The position numbers were made by a program, and so were the translations under genes. Shown in pieces: positions 54,952 through 64,000 of a stretch of DNA of 64,000 nt. Each line of letters starts with the position of its first letter. The first letter of the stretch is position 1. Origin of the DNA: Macrothele yani (Eukaryota > Arthropoda > Arachnida > Araneae > Macrothelidae). Location: contig CM077011.1 in assembly GCA_039090855.1 (NCBI GenBank), forward strand, positions 22,631,001 through 22,695,000, written 5' to 3'. A model generated the notes under the pieces. The model did not search any database. It had not been told where the DNA came from and saw nothing but the letters and a program-made list of their open reading frames with translations.

Positions 54952-56154
54952 CACTGAAGAGCAATTGAATTAGAGACAGCTGGCGTTACGCAAATGTGGC
55001 GCTGTGGGCGGCCCTGTGAACGGAAACGGTATGACGTATGCAGCGATCCGGCAATATAAGGAGTTATGCGACGGGAATCAGTAAGATCGGGACGCATTAT
55101 GGGTAAGACGAAGGATCTGAGTGCATTTGATCGCGGGCAAAGTGTAGGGGCCCGACAAATGGGTCACTCCGTCTCGGAAGTCGTGCAGTCACTGGGATTT
55201 TCACGAGCCACTGTGTCACGGGTGCACCGTGAGTACATCGAATCCGGTAAAACCATCCCTGCAAGGGCCAACTGCCGTGGACAACAGCGTGTGGATGAAA
55301 GAGGTCATCGTCGGCTAGCTCGCATTGTAACAGCGAATAGACGGGCGACAGTGCAAGAAATCACTGGGCAATTTAACGCTGGTGTACAAAAACTTGTAAG
55401 CAGCCATACCATCCAGAGCCATCTCGTCGCTATAGGGTACAGAAGCCATCGTCCCACGATGGTACTGCTGCTAAATGCACATCACAGGGTGCAAAGAATA
55501 TCATGGGCACGGGAACATCGCCACTGGACCCTAGACATGTGGAAAAAAGTTGCCTGGACTGATTGGTCAATATTCACGTTGGTACATGCGGATGACAAGA
55601 TATGAGTAAGCGATGGATCCTTCTTGCCAGCAGGGTACTCTTCAAGCTGGTGGGGGTATCATTCTCGTCTGGGGACTGTTTACGTGGACTGAAATGGGAC
55701 CCCTGGTACGTGTGACATCGTCTCTCACAGGTCAACGTTACCGGAATTTCCTGGACGACCATTTGCTCCCGTTTGTGCGTCTTCAACATCCCACTGGGGA
55801 CCTCATCCTGCAACAAGACAAGGCACCGTGCCATCACTCCCGAATTGTATCCAAATGGTTGAATGAACACTCCACCGACGTGACCTCGCTTCCTTGGCCA
55901 GCTAGGTCACATGACCTCAATCCCATCGAGCACATCTGGAAGTCCATCGAGAGAGATGTTCGAGGCTCTGACCCCCCTCCATCAAATCTTCGTGAACTGT
56001 GGGAGCTTGTTCAGGGGTCGTGGATCCGTATGGCTTCCCAACGCTTCCGGTGTCTTGTAGAGTCCATGCCGAGACGAATCGCCGTCGTCATCAGGGCGAA
56101 AGGTGGTGCTACACGTTACTAGACAGGTATCTCTCATTCAATTGCTCTTCAGTG
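54952..56154 (+). mobile_element. Tc1 element with both TIRs, best preserved
   Basis: Left end after TA at 54950-54951 'cactgaagagcaattgaa'. The right end is the exact complement, 'ttcaattgctcttcagtg', followed by TA at 56155-56156. Length 1203 bp, with transposase filling most of it. Confidence 0.9.
55096..56122 (+). pseudogene. Tc1-type transposase, one break, near complete
   Basis: Likely start at the Met near 55099 (MGKTKDLSAFDRGQSVGARQ). First helix-turn-helix VSEVVQSLGFSRATVSRVH, second region RRATVQEITGQFN with VSSHTIQSHLVAIGYRSHRP, then LDMWKKVAWTDWSIFTLVHADD with the first Asp (the usual TDES is TDWS). A small deletion plus stop at 55600-55612 interrupts the frame. The next part is MDPSCQQGTLQAGGG, ILVWGLFTWTEMGPLV, LQQDKAPCHHSRIVSKWL with the second Asp and LPWPARSHDLNPIEHIWKSI with the Glu; I count 36 residues between them. 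It ends GGATRY*. All three acidic residues are present, so only the frame break and possibly Glu-to-Trp after the first Asp disable it. Confidence 0.88.
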
Positions 56155-56456
56155 TATGTACCAAAGGCCATTATTATCGCCGTGAATAGGTATACACACT
56201 GAGGAGCAAAAAACTGGAAAGTGGGCTACCATTTCCGTTTTTTGCTACTACACCCATGCGGTAAAAGTTATCGTCTGCAAACGACGTATATATAGAGGCA
56301 AATATCTCTGCAAGCTCAAGTAGTAGCATTCGCAGTTCAGATGACAATTTATCAGGATTTAAGCCAGTTAGAACGTAGCTTTATAGTATTAGCAAGCTTG
56401 AGAGGAATAGCAGCACAACAGATTCCGGTTGATTGGGACACGTCGAGCCTAGGACA
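56155..56456. other. Unassigned sequence
   Basis: A stretch at 56199-56225 ('cactgaggagcaaaaaactg') resembles a Tc1 terminus, so part may be another broken element. Confidence 0.35.
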
Positions 56457-56893
56457 TGTAAAAACACAAATTTGTCAGTGACGAAGATCGAACCAGCGTC
56501 TCTTACTCCGGAATAAGTTGCTCTCCCAACTAAGCTACACGGACAGAATGTATCGCTGCAAATTTGAAGTCTTGACACGTGCTTTACCTCGGCAGTACGT
56601 CACATCATCTTCCTCTTCATTTATTTTTATTTGAAACGAAGTAGGGATTTTTGTATTAATTCCAGACGATGTGTGGAACAAACATCACACAATTTTTCGA
56701 AGCACCCAAAATCCAGTATATACATTTTTACGTTCGGGCTCCAATGTGAAAATACAAATTTGTCCGTGCCATTGAACAAATGCGCGCCCAATCACTCCGG
56801 AGTACGTTCATCTCCCAACTAAGCTACACGGACAGAAAGTATCGCTGCAGATTTGTAGTCTTGACACGTGCTTTAACTCTGTAGTACACCACA
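56457..56893 (-). mobile_element. TRIM copy E, oldest copy
   Basis: LTRs are 56457-56604 and 56745-56893. On the minus strand the LTR ends TTTTCACA and is followed by TGGAGCCCGAACG (primer site, one change). The internal part is 140 bp and keeps the family words 'gtgtggaacaaacatcacac' and 'tttttcgaagcac'. The polypurine tract is reduced ('gaggaagatga'). The tRNA-like part keeps GTCCGTGTAGCTTAGTTGGG as A-box, but the B-box is damaged in both LTRs. No target duplication remains. Confidence 0.75.
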
Positions 56894-57638
56894 AAAAGCT
56901 TGAAGCAATTATAAGGTGTTTTATCCTCAAGAGCTAATTTGGGATGTCCTTCAAGAACTGTCCCAAATAAATGGCAGTTCCGATTAACGAATGACCCAAT
57001 TAACTGTAATATTCTGAATTAATAAGATTTGATAAAATGAAAAGCAGAAAAATTCAAAGTTTTTTCGCATCTCATTCCTGATAACCTACTTGAATTTTAC
57101 TTCCTGTCCAAAATGTATCATAGAAATACTTTTTTAAATAGATAATCATTTGTAGTGCGTAGTAACACACGGCAAACCGCGCTCTTAAACTTAAGCAAAT
57201 CCGCCGGCGACTGCGCTCCAAAAGATACACGTTACACTTCGGACCCATTGATCTGAAATGTTCGTAGTTCACGCAAAGAAGTGCAATGAAACAGTTTTCA
57301 GCAAAAGTGCAGTGAAATAGTTTTCAGCAAAAGTGCCATGGAATATCTTTGCATGAGTTTATAGCATATGAAAGAAAAATATCAAATTTCAAGAGTGGTT
57401 TATTTAGCAACGCAAGAAGCTTTAAAATCAATAAGATTTTGAAATTTTGAATTTTAGAAAAGGGCCAGAACTGCACACACGCATTTGACTCGACAAGTAT
57501 TTGTCAAATTTCAAATCTCTACGTCCAATAATTTCTTCTGCAGATAACCGACGGGACAGGCCGACACGGTAATTTCATTGTTGTGGGTTGAAAGTCACTA
57601 TTGAAATTTCATTTTGTAGCCATTACACTATATTTATA
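56894..57638. other. Unassigned sequence
   Basis: A ~30-bp duplication ('agtgaaatagttttcagcaa'-like words) lies near 57285-57335. Nothing else recognised. Confidence 0.4.
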
Positions 57639-57785
57639 CACAGTAGAGTCATATTATTTTGACTACCTCCTACTTTTGACGTCAAACGTGCGTAGCCAAT
57701 GAATGACGGCACGAGTCGTGAGCTGGCTTCGAGGGTATATAACGTGTGCTATAAGCAATCTGAAAACATATCACTCGTTGCTGTC

Positions 57786-58890
57786 ATGGATAAAAGGAGC
57801 GATTTATAAGATGTGCAAAAAAGGACGATTATCGGCTTTCCGGCAAAGGGTGGCAGTATTTCTTAAACAGCGCAGTTTGTGAGGTGTTCGCGTGCTGCTA
57901 TGTTTAAAGTGTATCGTGATTGGAGAAATAGTATCATTGAGAATAAGCGAAGTAGAAGCTGCGGGGCACTTTTACGTGCCATTAAAGTGAGAGGTGAACG
58001 TCCGGTTTGAAGGTGCATGAGGGCCGATCGAGACACTATAGTGGGGTGCATGAGGACAGATCGACACGCTACAGTGAGGTGCATGAGCGCCGATCGACCC
58101 GCTACAGTGGAGCAGTGGCCAAATGAATCATGGGGCTACCGGAAGGGTGTCTAAAGCGACATTTCGGCGAACACTGCAGCGTATGGGGCTCCGATGCAGA
58201 CAGATGGTCACCGCACCTATGCTAACGAAGGTGCATCGGCAGAAAAGGCTTAAATTTGCACGGCAGTATCGGAATTGGACCTCCGCTGATTGGCAAAGGA
58301 TTGCTTTTCCCGATGAGTCGCGTTTTCTGCTTCATCGAGCTGATGGACTTTGGCGAATAAGGCGAGAAACATTGGTGAACAAACACTCTTAAACCATTGC
58401 TAAAAGAACACAAGCTAGTGGGGGCAGCTTTATAGTCTCGGGAATGTTTTCTTGGCATTCCCTGGGTCCACTCACACCTGTGGAATGCACTATGGACTGA
58501 ATTGGATATGAATCCATCCTTGTAGACCACGTACACCAATACATGTTGACTATTTTCCCTGGGGTGGATTGGATCATTCAGCACGACAATGCGACGTCTC
58601 ACACAGCTAGAAATGTTAGAGAGTGGTTGGAAGAGCACGATGAAGACTTCAAAGTTCTTTCCTGGCTCCCTAATTCCCCAAACTTAAGACCAATTGAACA
58701 TCTGTGGGACCACCTCGATCGTGTTGCTCGCTCTATGGATTCTCCACCAAGCACTCTGCAGCAGCTGTCAGATGAATTGCAGTCAACATGGTTCCACATA
58801 CCTGTAAACACCTTCCAGCACTTTGTTGGGTCACTCCCAGCCCGTCAATCTGCTGTCCGCGCTGCACACGGTGGTTACTCTGGGGGGTAA
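57786..58890 (+). pseudogene. Tc1-type transposase, DD36E-like, frameshifted
   Basis: Opens with MDKRSDL then stop. Later VYRDWRNSIIENKRS marks the first DNA-binding domain. The frame 58123-58392 has ATGRVSKATFRRTLQRMGLR (second helix-turn-helix), MLTKVHRQKRLKFARQYRNW and FPDESRFLLHRADG with the first Asp. The frame 58543-58890 has WIIQHDNATSHTARNVREWL with the second Asp and SPNLRPIEHLWDHLDRV with the Glu, 36 residues apart by my count, ending GGYSGG*. The PDL motif is PNL. A 34-bp segment is triplicated at about 58010-58112. Multiple breaks; inactive. Confidence 0.85.
58010..58112. repeat. 34-bp triplication inside a Tc1 transposase
   Basis: 'ggtgcatgagcgccgatcga' plus 'cacgctacagtgga'-like sequence occurs three times in a row with a few substitutions, in the linker between the two DNA-binding regions. 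The related copy at 39565 has a single copy at that place. Confidence 0.8.
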
Positions 58891-58913
58891 CAATAATGTG
58901 ACTTGAACGTGTA

Positions 58914-60110
58914 TTACCTAATGAATTCAACCCGGAAAATCAAGAAACAGATTCTTCGTACTAAGGTATCAGAATGGATTCACGTTCGATAAATTTTCTG
59001 TATTATAATACCATTCATCAATGCAAACCATTTACGTCTCGAATATTAGGGAGTAATAAATGTCATTTAAAAAGTAATAGATGTCATTTGTCAATTGAAT
59101 GTACATAATTATAAGGCATTAGAGACTGGGCAAGTTCCACCACATCCAACAAAAAATGTATCACAGCGCTGCTTCGTCCCATTAGACTGCAAATAGATCA
59201 CTAATTTTCTGTCTGAGTGGAGCAATTACAGTTACAGACCAATTCTTTCCTTTGGTATGTTAAAAAACGAAAAGCGGCGACAATGTCGTTTTTCAGAATT
59301 CTTCTCTCGTGTGTACAGCAATCTTAGCGGTCTGTTGTCAGAATGGAATAACAACGATATCCTGTTAGGTTCATACTCATACAGAACACGCTGTAACAGA
59401 GAAATATTTGAATTTGTCTTTATTCGTCTGAAAATATTTATAGCATCGATTTGTGACACAGTGTTTCACGTAGCCTTTTCCTCCCAAGGAGAAGGGCGAA
59501 AGGCACTGTAGATGAGTGGTCACAAAAATTAAGAAAAGTCTTTTAGGGGATACATACTCAAATTATCAATTCGCTATGCACAAGAGCAAATAATAGAACC
59601 ACTTTTGAGAATGGGAAAAAAGTCGTACCGTATTTATAAGCGTGTGCAAAAGTTCTACCCGTTTATTTAGTGCCGAAGAAAACTTATATTTGACGTAGGA
59701 CTACGTCTAACTCCGCGGATAGTATGGGCCGACATACGGACGAACAACTATGACAAAATAAGTCCCAATTGAAATCATTATAGCGTTAAAAATACGTGCC
59801 ACAAACTAATCGTGTTAGCATATTCCTAAACAGCATGGAGTCCAATTCGCTTAATGCGCAATACATCGTGCGCAAGACGCTAAATGCGCAATACATATAC
59901 AGGATACACTCATGGGCAAAGATTGAATCTCGGTTTGAGGTACTACGATTGAATATCACGCAATTTCATCTATTACAACTATTATTATTATTATTATTAT
60001 TATTATTTACACGGTGAAAATAAATATTATTACTTAAAAGATTAAATATCAGCTTGAAGTACCGTTAATATGTCTTTTAGATGGCAACTTATATATTTTA
60101 TTTAAATATT
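58914..60110. other. Unassigned sequence
   Basis: An ATT trinucleotide run lies at about 59982-60008. Nothing else recognised. Confidence 0.4.
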
Positions 60111-60330
60111 ATTTCAAATCCACAATGTCTACTAGTTTTACATAGAAAGCAAGGTTGGTTAATATAAACATTTCCTATGTCTAGTAGTTTTACATAGAAA
60201 CATTTCCGCAATGTCTAGTAGTTTTACATAGAAACATTTCCGCAATGTCTAATAGTTTTACACAGAAAGCGACAGTTAATATCTATTATATTTTAATAAT
60301 ATTGATAGTTTGCAGGAAAAATATATAATA
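60111..60330. repeat. Short tandem units of a dispersed repeat
   Basis: 'aatgtctagtagttttacat' plus 'agaaacatttccgc' is repeated about four times, followed by 'gacagttaatatctattata' and 'ttttaataatattgatag'. The same block recurs at 63884-64000. Confidence 0.8.
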
Positions 60331-60660
60331 TTATTATTTCATAATAATTATATTTTTTTAATAATATAGATTTTATATTTATAATAATATTATAAATTGT
60401 ATATTTATATTAATATTATAAATTTTATATTTAAATATTATAAATTTTATATTTAAATATTATAAATTTTATATTTAAATATTATAAATTTTATATTTAA
60501 ATATTATAAATTTTATATTTAAATATTAAAAATTTTATATTTAAATATTATAAATTTTATATTTATAATAATATTATAAATTTATTATATTTATATAAAT
60601 TTTATTTCATAATATTTATTATAATATTTTGTGCATTTTACAATAGCATTATAATATTGA
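60331..60660. repeat. AT microsatellite, ~19-bp unit
   Basis: 'tttaaatattataaatttta' and 'ta' repeated about ten times with some variation. Almost pure A and T. Confidence 0.9.
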
Positions 60661-63544
60661 TGTGTTGATATTTTTCTATTAGTGGTGTCGAAGATTAGGT
60701 CCCAGTTTTTGGTTCCACTATGCGAAAAAAATCACGCAACCCCGCATTCTTGTCTCCAAGAATGATTTCTCAAATTTGTCCTCTCATTAATTTTTTCCTG
60801 AATTTCATTTTTTGAGGCGAACTGAGCAACATGAAAAATATTTTTTTCACTTTCTTAGACATTCGTTCAAGGATTTTAGTGGAAATTGTGTACTTATAGT
60901 TTTTGGAACGAGAGCTAGAAAGGATTTGAACATATGTAAATGGCTTAAAAATTACTTTTAGTATGTGTAAAACTAGAACATGTGTGAACTAAATAATTCA
61001 CTTCATTTTAAAACTTAAATTTATATATATAATATATATATGTAGTAGTTATGAACATTGGAATCGTAAAGTGAACTCGTGCATAATTAACTAAATTAAA
61101 TTAAGCTTACATTATGACTGAGATTAAATAGTGTGGTGAGAAGCATTTATTGGTACAAAAGTTCAGGGGTGTTAGCAAGACACAACAAAATTTGGTATAG
61201 AATCGTGCACTATGTCAGTAGAATTTTTTTTTTTTTTTTTTTTTTTTTTTGGAAATTAATTCTTTTTTTTCTCCCGAATTCTGAAATTTCTTATTCGGCA
61301 ATTTGTAAATGAAATGATGTGAAAATTTTTGAATTGAGTTTCGAGAAACATTAATTTGTTCATGATGTAAAATTTCTTGTGAATATTAGGATCCCCGGGA
61401 TTTGCACCATTTCGTTTTTTTTTTCACTAGACAGGGAGTATCTAAAACAAGAGTTAAGAATCTCGCTCCCTGTAAGCCCAGAAATTCCTTTGGAAGCGGT
61501 CACCTTGCAAACCTTGAATACAATAAAATCCCCAGGGCATAGCAAGTGGAATTTCAAGAATGTTTGCAAAGTCATGGTCAAGAGCCATGGATGACTAACT
61601 GGTTCTTCATCCCCCAACACACCGCTAGTAAACCCTTCCCTCAAGTTACAGAGAGCATGAAAAGAGGACTTTCAGCCAATAGCGTAGCTGAAAGCCATAG
61701 CGTCCTTTTTTTCGCGTGCGCGCTAGAGTGTTGTAAAAGTTGGAGCCAAGGGGAGATTTTCTGTTTTGACCCTCCACTCTCACACTTGCTCCTGAGTTTT
61801 TCAGAGGGTAACACCTCACTTGTTTCGTGTTGGACTTAGGTCAGCAACCGCTGACCAGCGAAAAGAAGTTGGGCGAACTTATCTTTCACATTGCAGTTGA
61901 TCCACTCTTATCCCCTGGTTCTCCTCCAGTAGGGAATGCATTCTATGAAGTTGAAAAAGTAATTGCACCATGCTAAATGGTAGCAGCAAATTTCATGGCC
62001 AAGAGCTCTAGTATCTAATGCCTTAACCAGACAATGGACGATCGTACGCTTGTGACTCCCAGCCATCTTGTTCCCCGTCCGGAGTGTGTAAACTCTTCCT
62101 AATGTCACCATTAGGAAGAGTTTACACGCCAGTAGAAACCATTGTTGCAGACATTTTGAAGGAGTGAAAAGAAAATAACGAAAAACAAGGCAGCTCTCTT
62201 CTTAGATGCTTGAGTACTCGGATGTCTTCTCCAGACAATTCTCTATGCCTGGTCGTTGCTTATCTCTATCCCATCCGAAGTCCCGAAGAAAAAGCCTGGA
62301 TGCGTAAATGAAACCGCCATGTGAATTGTGCTCCTCAACCCACGACTTATGAGCCTTCTGTGAAAAACGTCGCGTTAGTCACCAACTCGATGACGCCGAA
62401 ATAACTAAGTAGGGAAAATAAAGGTAATTTTGTAGATATACAATTCATTTTGTCGTCGTGTCCAACCGACTCAATCGCTTTTGAAATTCCAAAAAATGTT
62501 GCTGCCTTAATTAATAAAAAACAAAGCAAAACAGGATACAACTTTTGAAACTTACTCTAAAGTGAATTTTTGTTGTTGTTGAAAACTGTCTTATTAAGCT
62601 GTGGCTGCTAAGAGTCATGATACTTTTAGCTTAACCAAAAATTTTTATGTGTCCTTGTTCATAGAGTGAAGGTATTAAGATAAAATGGTGGTTAAAACCA
62701 AATGCAAGTAAATTTTAAGAGGAATTGAAAAGGGGAGGGAGAGAATAAAGAAACATGATATTTGAAAGAATACAATTAATATAAAAGAAAAAAAAACTTC
62801 AGAGGCAGGTGTAATGCATTACATGCTGAGAAACCTCAGTGCTCATTTAATTTTTGGCCAAAGTGTATTATTCTTTTGTATTGTGCATGATGTTTTGTGA
62901 AAGTACCTAAAAGGGAAATATCAAGTGTAGATCACATATTTTTCTTGCTAAACAAATGATAATTGAATCACGCTGAATTTTGAATAATAAATGAACATTT
63001 ACAAATTGAAATGTTAAAATTCTGAATACCAGGCAAATCAGAAAATTATATAATCAACCTGAAATATACACCCAACAAAATTTAAATTGGACTCTAAAAC
63101 TCATTTTTGGCATTCGTGGGTGATTTGTAAAAATAAAACCAAAGAAAAAAAAATCTGTAAACTTCTCAACAAAATTCTGATCAGGCGAGAGGCCTGATCA
63201 ACATTAAATGTAACTGCTTGTCAGTGTTTACAACTAAAAATTTTGAGACAATTTTATTACTTGTTTATGTGTGTTCAGTGAATCCAATGTATTGATAGGT
63301 AAATCTTGTGTAATTTTTTTTGTCAAGCTCATAAATCACCTCTGCACTTGGCAGAGTTCTTGGATCTGAGCCGGGTAAGATTTAGTTAACAGATACTTGG
63401 ACAACGCAAAAAAATTTTTACTGTTGGTTTATACATTTTTCTTTTGTTCTTCCACTAATTAATTTTTTATACATCACGTGCCATATCAATCCACTTTATT
63501 TGATACAAGTGTACTTACACTATAACGCATGGTCATAGTGACCG
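60661..63544. other. Unassigned AT-rich sequence
   Basis: Contains a TA run (~61023-61044), a ~25-nt T run (61227-61251) and a hairpin at 62086-62127. Around 61440-62130 the base composition is more balanced and could be old unique DNA, but the open frames there (for example 61360-61644 minus and 61546-61839 plus) match nothing and overlap each other. Confidence 0.4.
62086..62127. repeat. Perfect hairpin, 19-bp arms, 4-nt loop
   Basis: 62086-62104 and 62109-62127 are exact reverse complements around 'tcac'. The left arm sequence is also present, without the inverted copy, at about 53895-53913. Confidence 0.9.
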
Positions 63545-63775
63545 AGATTTATGATTGAACTTTATATCAATATTTTATAATAATATTTTAATATTTTATA
63601 AGGATATTATAATATGTTATAATAATATTATAATATTTTATAATAATATTATAATATTTTATAATAATATTATAATATTTTACAATGATATTATAATATT
63701 TTATAATAATATTATAATATTTTATAATGATATCATAATATTTTATAATAATATATTTTTTATAATATTATAAAT
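63545..63775. repeat. AT microsatellite, 15-30-bp unit
   Basis: 'ataatattataatattttat' and variants ('atgatat') repeat about 12 times. The open frame here (I, Y, N, F only) is low complexity. Confidence 0.9.
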
Positions 63776-63883
63776 GTTTATATATTGTCTGAGCCATTGA
63801 AATAATAATAATTATTTCATTAGTATTTCATTATATATTAATTATCGTATTAATGTAAATAAAATATGGACTGCCCTTAACAT

Positions 63884-64000
63884 TTCCACAATGTCTACTA
63901 GTTTTACACAGACAGCAACAGTTAATATTTATTATATTTTAATAATATTGATAGGTGCAGAAAAAAGAAGTCATATTTTTATTTCATAATAATAATATTA
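63884..64000. repeat. Second copy of the 60.1-kb repeat block
   Basis: 'ccacaatgtctactagtttt', 'acacagacagcaacagttaa' and 'ttttaataatattgatagg' follow the same order as at 60120-60310. It runs off the end of the window. Confidence 0.8.

Larger units (their letters stand above)
57639..58911 (+). mobile_element. Tc1 element with both TIRs
   Basis: Left end after TA 'cacagtagagtcatattatt' then 'ttgactacc'. The right end is the complement, 'ggtaacaataatgtgacttg' then 'aacgtg', followed by TA at 58912. Length 1273 bp. Same family as 39565. Confidence 0.88.

Noticed and set aside
63555..63773. 72-codon frame made of Ile, Tyr, Asn and Phe
   Set aside because: Translation of an AT microsatellite.

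Overview
The window is intergenic or intronic DNA from an arthropod-like animal genome, dominated by transposable elements. I found no convincing host protein gene, no rRNA gene, no stand-alone tRNA gene and no prokaryotic signature. The evidence is the mix of Tc1, mariner, pogo and hAT DNA transposons, RTE-type LINEs, tRNA-derived SINEs with target-site duplications, and AT-rich micro- and minisatellites. Nearly every recognisable reading frame is a decayed transposase or reverse transcriptase. Species cannot be told from the sequence; this repeat mix would fit a large arachnid or polyneopteran insect genome, which is a guess.

Layout. 0-6 kb: a ~90-bp tandem array, then a 2.3-kb foldback-like element whose arms are tandem repeats in mirror orientation. 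6-10.3 kb: pogo and Tc1 relics, then a Tc1 element with both terminal inverted repeats (TIRs), interrupted in its right TIR by a small LTR element. 10.4-18 kb: a minisatellite running into another Tc1 relic, a second copy of the small LTR element, and a hairpin-bearing satellite. 19-27 kb: a Tc1 relic, an almost full-length 3-kb RTE LINE, and a mariner with both TIRs. 28-36 kb: SINEs, a non-autonomous hAT element with an 8-bp duplication, a third small LTR element, a long CT microsatellite and a Tc1. 39-50 kb: a Tc1 with a nested SINE, inverted mariner fragments, LINE relics, a SINE with a 16-bp duplication, a fourth small LTR element carrying a nested SINE, a large inverted-repeat element, and a 5'-truncated RTE copy. 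50-59 kb: a 34-bp array, a SINE, three Tc1 elements with TIRs and a fifth small LTR element. 59-64 kb: very AT-rich DNA and simple repeats.

Most interesting: a family of five miniature LTR retrotransposons of 440-590 bp (TRIM-like) at 9733-10320, 12908-13400, 33418-33977, 47294-48208 and 56457-56893, all on the minus strand. Each has two direct LTRs, a tRNA-Lys-like primer-binding site (TGGCGCCCGAAC in the best copy), no coding capacity and, in most copies, a purine-rich tract before the 3' LTR. Two have exact 4-bp target duplications with reconstructable empty sites. Inside each LTR lies a ~72-nt tRNA-like module with A-box and B-box sequences and, in the better copies, a foldable acceptor stem. 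One copy carries a different tRNA-like module in an otherwise homologous LTR. The known precedent is the plant Cassandra TRIM, whose LTRs hold 5S rRNA sequence; I do not know of a tRNA equivalent, and only a database search could establish novelty.

How the pieces relate: the nested insertions give relative ages. Tc1 elements at 8405 and 39565 predate the TRIM and SINE inside them; the TRIM at 47294 predates its SINE; the inverted mariner fragments at 43.2-44.0 kb predate the SINE between them.
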